Below are positions 33,741 to 42,229 of a stretch of 64,000 nucleotides of DNA, in pieces. Position 1 is the first letter of the stretch. Each line of letters starts with the position of its first letter. Source of the stretch: Coprococcus sp. (GTDB lineage: Bacteria; Bacillota; Clostridia; Lachnospirales; Lachnospiraceae); contig JAEDGN010000002.1 of the NCBI GenBank assembly GCA_016297495.1, positions 1 through 64,000 on the forward strand. The letters are read 5' to 3'. The notes beneath the pieces were generated by a model. It worked only from the letters and a program-made list of their open reading frames with translations. It was not told the origin of the DNA and made no database searches. The position numbers and the translations under genes were made by a program.

Positions 33741-34630
33741 ATACCGTCATAAGAACAGAAAATCTGACAAAATATTATGGGAAACACAGGGGTATTGTTA
33801 ACCTTGATCTGAATGTGGAGAATGGGGAAATATTCGGGTTCATCGGACCTAATGGTGCGGGAAAGAGTACCACCATCAGAATATTACTTGGGCTTATATC
33901 CGCGGATTCGGGATGCGGGGAGATACTGGGGCATGATGTAGGCACAGGAAACCGGGATTATTTGCAGAATGTGGGGTATATGCCATCGGAAGCCATGTTT
34001 TATGGCAGGATGAAGGTGCGGGATGTAATCGCTTTTTCTGCGGGACTTCGAAAGAAGGATTGCTTGGCAGAGGCGAAGAGACTCTGTGAACGTCTGAATC
34101 TGGATACGGGCAGAAGGATCGATGAGCTGTCTCTCGGAAATCGAAAGAAGGTCGCCATTGTCTGTGCTATGCAGCATCAGCCGCAGCTATACATCTTTGA
34201 TGAACCGACCAGCGGCCTGGATCCGCTGATTCAGAAGGAATTTTTTGATCTGATTCAGGAGAAAAAGAGAGAGGGAGCAACGGTATTTCTGTCTTCCCAT
34301 GTGTTGTCAGAGATCCAGCATCACTGCAGCAGGGCGGCCATTATCAGGGAAGGGAAAATGATTGCCTGTGACAAGGTGGAAAATCTGACGAAGACGACGG
34401 CACGCCGCGTGACGCTTCACGGGATATCGCAGATGCCGGAGGGACTGGAAGGAAGATCCGTGAATCCGGGGGATCATATGATCAGTTTCCTTTATCAGGG
34501 GGATATCAGGCAATTACTCCGTCAGCTGTCTGCGCTTCCTTTGAACGATCTGACCATTACAGAGCCGGAACTGGAAGAAGTATTTCTGCATTATTATCAG
34601 GGGGAGGGAACAGAAAATGACAATCTTTAA
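33737..34630 (+). CDS. ABC transporter ATP-binding protein
   Basis: 297 residues. Walker A is GPNGAGKST, the signature is LSLGNRKKVAIV, Walker B is LYIFDEPTSGLD and the H-loop is FLSSHVLSE. A C-terminal extension of about 70 residues, typical of ABC-2 drug/antibiotic exporters (DrrA-like), follows. It overlaps tetR at the start and the permease gene by 14 bases at the end. Function: energising export through the next gene's permease, with unknown substrate. Confidence 0.93.
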   Translation: MNTVIRTENLTKYYGKHRGIVNLDLNVENGEIFGFIGPNGAGKSTTIRILLGLISADSGCGEILGHDVGTGNRDYLQNVGYMPSEAMFYGRMKVRDVIAFSAGLRKKDCLAEAKRLCERLNLDTGRRIDELSLGNRKKVAIVCAMQHQPQLYIFDEPTSGLDPLIQKEFFDLIQEKKREGATVFLSSHVLSEIQHHCSRAAIIREGKMIACDKVENLTKTTARRVTLHGISQMPEGLEGRSVNPGDHMISFLYQGDIRQLLRQLSALPLNDLTITEPELEEVFLHYYQGEGTENDNL

Positions 34631-35405
34631 AAAAGAAATGAAACAGGGCTTGATGTCTCTGGGAATCTGGACTGTGGCAACGGCTTTTATGGTTGTTATC
34701 TGTGTGGTATTGTTCCCGGAGATGAAAGGGCAGATGGAGGATGTGACTGATCTCTTTGCCAATATGGGGGGATTTACAGCGGCCTTTGGTATGGACCGGG
34801 TGAGCTTTGGTGATATGATGGGATTTTATGCCGTTGAATGTGGAAATATCCTTGGTATTGGCGGCGGATTCTATGCAGCATTTCTGGGGATATCCATTCT
34901 GGCCAGTGAAGAAAAGGATCGCACAGCTGAATTTCTGCTCAGTCATCCGGTGAGCAGGATCCGTGTGCTTTCGGAGAAATTGATGGCTGTAATTGTACAG
35001 ATACTGATATTTAATCTTGTGGTTGTTATCAGCAGTGCTCTTTCTATCAGGGGGATCGGAGAATCTGTGGACTGGGAGATATTTGCCCTTCTGCATCTGG
35101 CTTTCTTTGTTCTGCAGCTGGAGCTGGGCTGTATCTGCTTCGGTATTTCAGCTTTCCTTAAGAGGGGCGGACTTGGCATAGGTCTCGGGCTTGCAATGGT
35201 ATTTTATTTTGTCAATATTATTTATAATATATCCGATGATCTCAGCTTTATGAAATATCTGACGCCTTATGCCTATGCAGAAGCCTCCTCAATCGTAGCA
35301 GATGCAAAACTGAATCTGCCGCTTATGGGAATTGGTATTGCAGTGGGCATCATCGGTGCTGCTGTGGGATACATCCAATATAGCAGAAAGGATATTGCTG
35401 CATAA
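34617..35405 (+). CDS. ABC-2 type transporter permease
   Basis: 262 residues with six membrane spans (near 17-37, 78-98, 118-140, 150-168, 172-190 and 238-256). It starts MTIFKKEMKQGLMSLGIW, the short basic leader usual in these permeases, and has the EEKDRTAEFLLSHPVSR cytoplasmic loop that contacts the ATPase. GGGGGAGGG is before ATG 34617. Co-expressed with the TetR and ATPase genes. Confidence 0.9.
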   Translation: MTIFKKEMKQGLMSLGIWTVATAFMVVICVVLFPEMKGQMEDVTDLFANMGGFTAAFGMDRVSFGDMMGFYAVECGNILGIGGGFYAAFLGISILASEEKDRTAEFLLSHPVSRIRVLSEKLMAVIVQILIFNLVVVISSALSIRGIGESVDWEIFALLHLAFFVLQLELGCICFGISAFLKRGGLGIGLGLAMVFYFVNIIYNISDDLSFMKYLTPYAYAEASSIVADAKLNLPLMGIGIAVGIIGAAVGYIQYSRKDIAA

Positions 35406-35506
35406 GGTAAAATATATTTTTATATAATTTTAATACCCGGAGCCATTCATTTACGCGGAATTTATTTATTCAGTTGTACAATGAAAGCAGATGGGAGGGA
35501 AATAAA

Positions 35507-35647
35507 ATGACAGTAATTTTATTTTCGATGGCATTTGCAGGTATGGGTATTCTGGGGTATCTTCTTATGAGAAGAATCGATGGTTTTCTGACGGATAATC
35601 TTCGGGAAATTCACGGGCTGGAGCCGCAGGAACATAAAAATAAATAA
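35507..35647 (+). CDS. 46-residue single-span membrane peptide
   Basis: ATG 35507 has an excellent site, GGGAGGG, seven bases ahead. The product starts MTVILFSMAFAGMGILGYLL, a membrane helix, then a basic turn MRRID and a polar, charged tail ending in HKNK. It lies about 100 bases after the permease gene and ends just before a terminator, so it is probably a separate small gene or the last one of the operon. I do not recognise it; possibly a regulatory small membrane protein for the exporter. Confidence 0.55.
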   Translation: MTVILFSMAFAGMGILGYLLMRRIDGFLTDNLREIHGLEPQEHKNK

Positions 35648-35656
35648 GTCATACAT

Positions 35657-35702
35657 AAAACAGGAGCGAATCAGTGGAATCGGGCTGATTGGCTCCTGTT
35701 TA
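35657..35702. terminator. Terminator between the small peptide gene and the toxin relic
   Basis: AAAACAGGAGC...ATCAG pairs with CTGAT...GCTCCTGTTT with short internal mismatches, and T's follow. Usable from both strands between the converging genes. Confidence 0.65.
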
Positions 35703-35707
35703 GATTA

Positions 35708-36168
35708 TTAAGTATGTTTTTTGTGTGATCTGCAAATGCATGTTGAATTGTCTCCATGATTTATATCGATCCATAAAATATTGAAAACAGCTCCTTTCAT
35801 ATATCCGTAAATTCGATGGGTGGCTGTTAACCTCAAGGATATCAAAGATTCTGCTTCTATATATAACTCAATAAGTCTGTCTGATGCTATTTTATTTAAA
35901 TCTTTCACATTAATAGAATGATTTCTTTTTTGGCATCAATTAAAATATTTCCCCAAGTTTGAGATTCCCAAGCTTGAAAATGAGGTAATATCTCTTTCCA
36001 AAATATTTCATGGACTTTATCTGAATATAGGCTCCAGTATTTTGGATCACAACTCGAAAAATTCCAAGAGGGATGTTGTGTGTAATATTGGTCAGGATTA
36101 CCACCCTGACCAATATGATTACCTATAGGTTCTTTCGTTTGTTTGATTCTTTTTTTAGAGTCCGCCAT
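35708..36168 (-). pseudogene. Frameshifted partner (probable toxin) of the Panacea-type antitoxin
   Basis: Two minus frames read as one protein of about 153 residues. The first half (MADSKKRIKQ... to GNILIDAK) contains HPSWNFSSCDPKYWSL; the second continues RNHSINVKDLNKIASDRLIELYIEAESLISLRL and ends HRIYGYMKGAVFNILWIDINHGDNSTCICRSHKKHT, a tail I know from toxin-like proteins encoded beside Panacea antitoxins. The frames join at a run of six A's (35926-35931): seven A's would restore one reading frame. As written, the first frame stops at TGA 35905-35907. The start overlaps the antitoxin gene by 14 bases. Either a real inactivation, a phase-variable tract, or a homopolymer sequencing error. 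Confidence 0.6.
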
Positions 36169-36586
36169 AATAAAGTGCCATGCTTTCTTTAGATATTATT
36201 CGATTGCAGCCTGCACCAGCAGGAATGCCTACACGAGCTTCATTCCATGGATCCTCCATATGTGTCAGTTGGCTAAGCCATTGGGCATTATGATTCCCAT
36301 AGTGTTCTAAAACCTTATCGATAGTATCTTTTTCATTATCGGTCAAATCTCCATTACCACCTGTTTCATCAGCGGAAGAAACAGAATATTGTCCTTGTGT
36401 TTTAAAAAATAATTCTCTGCATACAGGGCCATTTGCCCAAGCCTCGAAGTCTTCATCAAATAGAGGGGTATCATCCCAAACTAAAGCCCAAGCCTGTGCG
36501 TAATAGCATAGTTTTTGTAATTTCATTGTAGACATAGTTCCTTTTTTTTCAAGAATATATTTTGCTACATCAAAAATATTTGCCAT
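36155..36586 (-). CDS. Panacea/SocA-like (DUF4065) antitoxin
   Basis: 143 residues. It opens MANIFDVAKYILEKKG and continues TMKLQKLCYYAQAWALVWDDTPLFDEDFEAWANGPVC, the Panacea domain signature (LxKLxYYAQaw...GPVxxxl). Panacea proteins are antitoxins that neutralise varied toxins and resemble bacterial SocA. It lies immediately upstream of the partner gene and overlaps it, the usual antitoxin-first order. A frameshift in the partner makes the pair possibly inactive. The upstream 190 bases (36587-36781) are AT-rich, with TATAAT-like runs and no gene. Confidence 0.85.
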   Translation of the reverse strand: MANIFDVAKYILEKKGTMSTMKLQKLCYYAQAWALVWDDTPLFDEDFEAWANGPVCRELFFKTQGQYSVSSADETGGNGDLTDNEKDTIDKVLEHYGNHNAQWLSQLTHMEDPWNEARVGIPAGAGCNRIISKESMALYYGGL

Positions 36587-36781
36587 TGTGCTCTCCCCTT
36601 TCTTGATTATAGATCTATAATATCGTTACTGTTGTTTAAATGTGTTGATTATTTTTTAACAAAATCGAATGTGTGTTCTTATATTATAAATGTAATTTTG
36701 TTTTAAGTCAATAAAAAATTATATTAACATAAATACTTTTTATTTGTTACAGATTTTATTAATCAGAGCTTATTTGTTGAA

Positions 36782-37918
36782 TTATATTTCTGCAATCTCC
36801 CTGACTGCCTGTATGGCGATGTCTGTTTCTTCTTCTGTGTTAAAATATGAGAAGCTGAATCGAACGGCGCCCTGTCGGGCCGTTCCCATGGCCTCATGCA
36901 TGAGAGGTGCGCAATGGGCGCCGGAGCGGACGCAGATTTCGTAATCTTCCCAGAGAATATCACTGACCTGGGCGGAGTTCATATTGCCGATGTTCAGAGA
37001 TACGATAGGGGCTCGCAGATCTGCATCCAGGTCGCCATAGAGTGTGACCTGAGGAATGGAGGAGAGTCCCTTTATAAAGCGGCGCGCCAGCATATCCTCC
37101 TTTTTATGAATGGCAGTTACACCGGTTTTATGAATGAAATCCAGTGCAGCGTTCAGACCGGCAATACCATGTCCGTTCAATGTGCCGGCTTCCAGTGCGG
37201 CGGGCATGTCTGACGGGTGGCTTTTATCAAAGCTGTGCACACCGCTGCCGCCTGATTTCAGTGGAGGCAGTGAGATACCTTCTCTGACATAGATGCCGCC
37301 GGTTCCCTGGGGACCCATTAGTCCTTTGTGACCTGTAAAGCAGAGGATGTCAATGCCCATTTTATTGACATCAATGGGAATGACTCCGGCAGTTTGAGAA
37401 GCGTCCACGATCAAGGTCAGACCGTGTTCCCTCGTAAATGCCGATACACGGGCAATATCCGTGACATTTCCAGTGAGATTGGAGGCATGGGTTATTACAA
37501 CGGCTTTTGTATTTTTTCTCAGTGATTTTTCCAGATCATCGTAATCAATATATCCTTTTTGATCGGCATCGAGAATGGTCAAGTCTGCGCCTTCTTTTGC
37601 ACAGCGGTAGAGAGGACGGAGCACGGAATTGTGCTCGCAGGCGGTGGTGATGACATGATCACCCGGCTGTACAGTGCCTCTTATGGCTGTATTCAATGCT
37701 TCTGTGGCATTGCAGGTAAAAGCGATCCTTGCGGGATCAGCAATGCCTAATAATCGGGCCAGCTTTTCTCTTGTATCATAAATAAGCCGTGAGGCATTCA
37801 GGGTCGGTGCATGGGCGCCGCGCCCGGAATTGCCGATGGTGTGGAAGGAACGGCAGACCGCCTTTTCCACCTGGGGCGGCTTTAAAAATGAGGTTGCAGA
37901 AGCATCCATATAGATCAT
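36782..37918 (-). CDS. Class V aminotransferase / cysteine-desulfurase family protein
   Basis: About 378 residues. PLP-site motifs: HASNLTGNV, VDASQTAGVIPIDVNKMG and the Schiff-base lysine in CFTGHKGLMGPQGTGGI (about residue 205). The C-terminal RSGAHCAPLMHEAMG places Cys in the catalytic loop used by sulfur-transfer members. It resembles the TIGR01977-type NifS-like branch of gut anaerobes, which releases sulfur from cysteine or selenocysteine-like substrates. ATG 37918 has AAGGAG nine bases ahead; the in-frame start at 37966 lacks a site. Confidence 0.85.
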   Translation of the reverse strand: MIYMDASATSFLKPPQVEKAVCRSFHTIGNSGRGAHAPTLNASRLIYDTREKLARLLGIADPARIAFTCNATEALNTAIRGTVQPGDHVITTACEHNSVLRPLYRCAKEGADLTILDADQKGYIDYDDLEKSLRKNTKAVVITHASNLTGNVTDIARVSAFTREHGLTLIVDASQTAGVIPIDVNKMGIDILCFTGHKGLMGPQGTGGIYVREGISLPPLKSGGSGVHSFDKSHPSDMPAALEAGTLNGHGIAGLNAALDFIHKTGVTAIHKKEDMLARRFIKGLSSIPQVTLYGDLDADLRAPIVSLNIGNMNSAQVSDILWEDYEICVRSGAHCAPLMHEAMGTARQGAVRFSFSYFNTEEETDIAIQAVREIAEI

Positions 37919-38109
37919 ATATTCTATCTCCTTTTTGAGTTTATCCTTTTTTAGTTTATTGTACATTTGTTTAACCCTGGCTGCAAGTGTAATTGGACAC
38001 GTAAATACAGCTTAGGCACGTCCGGGTTGTGAAAACCCTATTTTTTTGTTACAATAGAATAGAACTTGAATCAGATAGTCTTAAATGTTCAGTATTTCCT
38101 TCGGAAGGC

Positions 38110-38665
38110 TGTAATCGTAGAGAGAAGGGAAAGGAATCTTTGGAGAGCATTATACAGGAAATGAGCGAATTATCAGAAGACAAAATGAACATTATATACG
38201 GTCAGGATGCGGTTACAAAAGAGAAGGTCACAGATTCAAGCTTTGAGATAGACAATAGTACGAATGAAAAAAATAAGAAATATCATATAGAATGCCAGAG
38301 TACTCCGGATGGAAGTATGCTTATTCGGATGTTTGAGTATGATTCCCAGATTGCAATGGATGACGGTGAGTATAAGGAGGATCAGGAGTATCCGTGAGGG
38401 CTTCAATTTCTCGATGTGTTAAGTATATTTAAACACATTTTGAGTGGCAGTGGTGAATACGATGGGTGGCAAGGTTTTGGATTATGAGGCCAAGGATATT
38501 TTGAGAGCGGGTATACGGGAAGGTATGCAGCAGGGTGAAAAAACGGGCGTCCTTAAGATTTTAGTGGATCTGGTGCATAAGGGAATTCTGTCTGCTTCTG
38601 ATGCTGCAGTGGAAGCTGCTGAAAAAGCAAATATAGCTGAGGATGAATTTAAGAAACTTCTATAA
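38110..38665 (+). pseudogene. Second degraded Rpn/PDDEXK-type nuclease-transposase
   Basis: Two plus pieces in different frames. The first carries LSEDKMNIIYGQDAVTKEKV and KKYHIECQSTPDGSMLIRMFEYDSQIAM, the family's N-terminal nuclease strands; the second (stop at 38663) carries VLDYEAKDILRAGIREGMQQG and DAAVEAAEKANIAEDEFKKLL, its C-terminal helical tail. The middle of about 150 residues is missing. This relic is on the opposite strand from the one near 19 kb. Confidence 0.65.
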
Positions 38666-38728
38666 AAAATTGTATCGAAGGAAGTACTGAGATAATAATT
38701 CAAGACTCGCGGATTCAAGATTCAGTGC

Positions 38729-38794
38729 CCGCCCGGTCATGTAGTTGATCGGGCGGATTGTACTGTAAAAAGACTGTCACCAATATAGTGACAG
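38729..38794. other. Two hairpins in the carB leader region
   Basis: CCGCCCG / CGGGCGG (38729-38735 with 38750-38756) and CTGTCAC / GTGACAG (38774-38780 with 38788-38794). They lie after the pseudogene and before carB. The first may end upstream transcription; no known riboswitch or pyrimidine attenuator pattern is visible. Confidence 0.35.
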
Positions 38795-38855
38795 CTGTTC
38801 CATAATAATTATTCTGCATAAAAATACATAAATTTACATTTTTGTAAAAAAACTC

Positions 38856-38885
38856 TTGTAGGTATCATGGTTTGACATATATAAT
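38856..38885 (+). promoter_or_regulatory. Candidate carB promoter
   Basis: TTGTAG (38856) and TATAAT (38880-38885) are 18 bases apart, followed by GAGGAGG and the start codon. Another TTGACA at 38872 is too close to TATAAT to serve as a -35. Confidence 0.35.
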
Positions 38886-38909
38886 AGAGTCCGAGGAGGA
38901 ATTTAAATC

Positions 38910-41900
38910 ATGGCACAGAGAACAGATATTCATAAAGTACTTATTATCGGATCAGGTCCCATTGTCATCGGACAGGCCTGTGAGTTCGATTATTCGGGAA
39001 CCCAGGCCTGCAAGGCATTGAAAAAGCTGGGTTATGAGATTGTTTTGGTGAATTCGAATCCGGCAACGATTATGACAGATCCGGAGACAGCAGACGTGAC
39101 CTATATTGAACCCCTGAATGTGGAGCGTCTGGAGCAGATTATCAAGAAGGAACGCCCTGACGCTCTTCTGCCGAACCTGGGCGGACAGTCCGGGCTTAAT
39201 TTATGCGCTGAATTGAATAAAGCGGGAATTCTGGACAAATACAATGTCAAGGTCATTGGAGTCCAGGTGGATGCCATCGAACGCGGTGAAGACCGCATTG
39301 AATTCAAAAATGCCATGAATAAGCTTGGCATTGAAATGGCAAGGAGCGAAGTGGCCTACAGTGTGGAGGAAGCGCTTGAGATTGCTGACAGACTGGATTA
39401 TCCGGTGGTACTGCGCCCGGCTTATACCATGGGCGGCGCCGGCGGCGGTCTTGTCTATAATAAAGAGGAATTGAAGACGGTATGTGCCAGAGGTCTGCAG
39501 GCCAGCCTGGTGGGTCAGGTTCTGGTGGAGGAATCCATCCTTGGATGGGAGGAGCTGGAGCTGGAGGTTGTCCGAGACAAGGACAACAATATGATTACCG
39601 TATGCTTTATTGAAAATATTGACCCATTGGGTGTGCATACAGGAGATTCTTTTTGTGCCGCCCCAATGCTGACTATTTCTGAGGAGTGTCAGAAGCGGCT
39701 GCAGGAACAGGCCTATAAGATTGTTGAGTCCGTGCAGGTGATCGGCGGCACCAATGTACAGTTTGCTCATGACCCGGTATCGGACCGAATTATTGTTATC
39801 GAGATCAATCCGCGTACGTCCCGTTCATCAGCATTGGCTTCCAAGGCAACGGGGTTCCCGATTGCCCTTGTATCTGCCATGCTGGCTACCGGTCTGACAT
39901 TGAAGGATATTCCTTGCGGCAAATATGGTACGCTGGATAAATATGTACCGGACGGAGATTATGTTGTTATCAAGTTTGCACGCTGGGCTTTCGAGAAGTT
40001 CAAAGGTGTGGAAGACAAACTGGGGACTCAGATGCGCGCTGTAGGCGAGGTCATGAGTATCGGCAAGAATTATAAAGAAGCTTTTCAGAAGGCTATCCGC
40101 AGTCTGGAGACAGGACGTTACGGCCTGGGACATGTGAAGAATTATGACAGCATGACAAAGGATGAACTGCTGCAGCGTCTTATCACTCCGTCCAGCGATC
40201 GTCATTTTATCATGTATGAGGCATTGAGGAAGGGAGCCACAACAGAAGAAATCTATCAGTTGACAAAGGTAAAGACTTATTTTATCGATCAGATGCGCGA
40301 GCTGGTGGAGGAAGAAGAGGAACTGCTGAAGTCAAAAGGTTCCCTTCCTTCGGATGAACTTCTGATTTCCGCTAAAAAGGACGGTTTTTCTGATAAGTAT
40401 CTGAGCCAGCTTCTTGAGATTCCAGAGGATACCATCCGTGAGCAGCGTATTGCCCTTGGTGTGGAAGAAGCCTGGGAAGGTGTCCATGTCAGCGGTACCG
40501 AAAACAGCGCCTATTATTATTCCACCTACAATGCAGCGGATAAGAATCCGGTTTCGGAGGATAAGCCAAAGATCATGATCCTTGGCGGCGGCCCGAACCG
40601 TATCGGACAGGGCATCGAGTTTGACTACTGCTGTGTACATGCTTCCCTGGCATTGAAGAAACTCGGATTCGAGACGATTATTGTCAACTGTAATCCGGAA
40701 ACAGTTTCAACGGATTATGATACATCTGATAAATTGTACTTTGAACCGCTGACACTGGAAGATGTGCTGAGCATATACAAGAAAGAGAAGCCATTGGGCG
40801 TTATTGCACAGTTTGGAGGACAGACACCGCTGAATCTGGCAGCCGACCTGGAAAAGAACGGTGTGAAGATTCTTGGTACCTCCCCTTCTGTTATTGATCT
40901 GGCAGAGGATCGTGATCTGTTCCGTGCCATGATGGACAAGCTGGAGATTCCGATGCCGGAATCCGGGATGGCTACAACAGTGGAAGAGGCGCTGGCTATT
41001 GCTGCTGAGATCGGTTATCCGGTCATGGTGCGGCCATCTTATGTTCTTGGCGGACGCGGCATGGAAGTGGTTTATGATGATGAGAGCATGACTGGCTATA
41101 TGGAGGCTGCAGTTGGTGTGACACCGGATCGTCCGATTCTCATTGACCGTTTCCTGAATCATGCGATGGAGTGTGAAGCTGATGCTATCAGCGACGGTAC
41201 TCATGCCTTTGTGCCGGCAGTTATGGAACATATCGAACTGGCAGGCGTTCATTCCGGTGATTCCGCATGTATCATTCCATCACAGCATATATCCGATGAA
41301 AATGTGGCTACCATCAAGGAATATACACGAAAGATTGCGGAAGAAATGCATGTCAGAGGTCTTATGAATATGCAGTATGCCATTGAGAACGGCAGGGTTT
41401 ATGTGCTGGAGGCTAATCCGAGAGCTTCCCGTACAGTGCCTCTCGTATCCAAGGTCTGCAATATCCGTATGGTGCCGATTGCAACGGATATCATTACTTC
41501 CGAATTGACAGGAAGACCGTCACCGGTACCGGCTCTGAAAGAGCAGGAGATTCCTTATTATGGCGTGAAGGAAGCGGTATTCCCGTTCAATATGTTCCCG
41601 GAGGTGGATCCGCTTCTCGGACCGGAGATGCGTTCCACCGGCGAGGTTCTGGGGCTGTCTGCATCCAGCGGTGAAGCCTTCTATAAGGCACAGGAGGCTG
41701 CGTCATTGAAACTGCCGATGGAGGGGACAGTGCTCATCTCTGTAAACCGTAAAGATAAAGCAGAGGTTGCGGAGGTCGCAAAGAAATTCCATGAGGATGG
41801 TTTCAGAATCGTGGCAACGGGCAATACCTGTGATTTGATCAATGCTGCCGGTATCCCTGCAGAAAAGGTGAAGAAAATCTATGAAGGCAGGCCGAATGTT

Positions 41901-42140
41901 CTGGATATGATCACCAATGGAAGGATCGATCTGGTGGTTAATTCACCGGTAGGTAAGGAGGGTGTTCATGATGACAGCTATCTGCGTAAGGCTGCCATTA
42001 AAGCAAAGATCCCTTATATGACCACCATTGCTGCAGCCAGAGCAACGGCAGAAGGCATTGGTTATGTGAAAGCTCACAGGGAGGATGATGAAGTGGTCAA
42101 ATCGCTTCAGCAGCTCCATAGTGAAATAAAGGATAAATAA
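38910..42140 (+). CDS. carB: Carbamoyl phosphate synthase large subunit
   Basis: 1076 residues, full length. Two ATP-grasp halves are visible from their repeated starts: KVLIIGSGPIVIGQACEFDYSGTQA and KIMILGGGPNRIGQGIEFDYC, each with Asp/Glu/Asn metal-site repeats, and a C-terminal MGS-like domain (residues about 930-1076, LISVNRKDKAEV, NSPVGKEGVHDD). It makes carbamoyl phosphate from bicarbonate, ammonia and two ATP for pyrimidines and arginine. carA, the glutaminase subunit, is not adjacent, so it is encoded elsewhere or ammonia is used directly. GAGGAGG precedes ATG 38910. Confidence 0.96.
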   Translation: MAQRTDIHKVLIIGSGPIVIGQACEFDYSGTQACKALKKLGYEIVLVNSNPATIMTDPETADVTYIEPLNVERLEQIIKKERPDALLPNLGGQSGLNLCAELNKAGILDKYNVKVIGVQVDAIERGEDRIEFKNAMNKLGIEMARSEVAYSVEEALEIADRLDYPVVLRPAYTMGGAGGGLVYNKEELKTVCARGLQASLVGQVLVEESILGWEELELEVVRDKDNNMITVCFIENIDPLGVHTGDSFCAAPMLTISEECQKRLQEQAYKIVESVQVIGGTNVQFAHDPVSDRIIVIEINPRTSRSSALASKATGFPIALVSAMLATGLTLKDIPCGKYGTLDKYVPDGDYVVIKFARWAFEKFKGVEDKLGTQMRAVGEVMSIGKNYKEAFQKAIRSLETGRYGLGHVKNYDSMTKDELLQRLITPSSDRHFIMYEALRKGATTEEIYQLTKVKTYFIDQMRELVEEEEELLKSKGSLPSDELLISAKKDGFSDKYLSQLLEIPEDTIREQRIALGVEEAWEGVHVSGTENSAYYYSTYNAADKNPVSEDKPKIMILGGGPNRIGQGIEFDYCCVHASLALKKLGFETIIVNCNPETVSTDYDTSDKLYFEPLTLEDVLSIYKKEKPLGVIAQFGGQTPLNLAADLEKNGVKILGTSPSVIDLAEDRDLFRAMMDKLEIPMPESGMATTVEEALAIAAEIGYPVMVRPSYVLGGRGMEVVYDDESMTGYMEAAVGVTPDRPILIDRFLNHAMECEADAISDGTHAFVPAVMEHIELAGVHSGDSACIIPSQHISDENVATIKEYTRKIAEEMHVRGLMNMQYAIENGRVYVLEANPRASRTVPLVSKVCNIRMVPIATDIITSELTGRPSPVPALKEQEIPYYGVKEAVFPFNMFPEVDPLLGPEMRSTGEVLGLSASSGEAFYKAQEAASLKLPMEGTVLISVNRKDKAEVAEVAKKFHEDGFRIVATGNTCDLINAAGIPAEKVKKIYEGRPNVLDMITNGRIDLVVNSPVGKEGVHDDSYLRKAAIKAKIPYMTTIAAARATAEGIGYVKAHREDDEVVKSLQQLHSEIKDK

Positions 42141-42146
42141 ATCCAC

Positions 42147-42223
42147 CCCCTGTTTTGGTGAACCCCATTCTGAAAACATGCTCATCGCAAATCGTTTTCA
42201 GAATGGGGTCACCAAAACAGGGG
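42147..42223. terminator. Very long bidirectional terminator between carB and araC
   Basis: CCCCTGTTTTGGTGA plus CCCCATTCTGAAAAC (42147-42177) pairs with GTTTTCAGAATGGGG plus TCACCAAAACAGGGG (42194-42223), a 30-bp stem broken by one bulged A. Much longer than an ordinary terminator, it separates converging genes. Confidence 0.75.
42185..42199. repeat. 15-bp direct repeat, copy 1 (flanks araC)
   Basis: TCGCAAATCGTTTTC in the loop and arm of the long hairpin just past the araC stop. An identical copy sits just upstream of the araC start at 43119-43133, same orientation. Confidence 0.55.
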
Positions 42224-42229
42224 CTTTAT

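Noticed and set aside
35926..35931. Programmed ribosomal frameshift in the Panacea partner gene
   Set aside because: The A6 tract is not a standard slippery heptamer in the zero frame, and no downstream stimulatory structure was seen.
38760..38910. Pyrimidine attenuator or riboswitch before carB
   Set aside because: Only two short hairpins are present; no PyrR-binding loop or known aptamer core was recognised.
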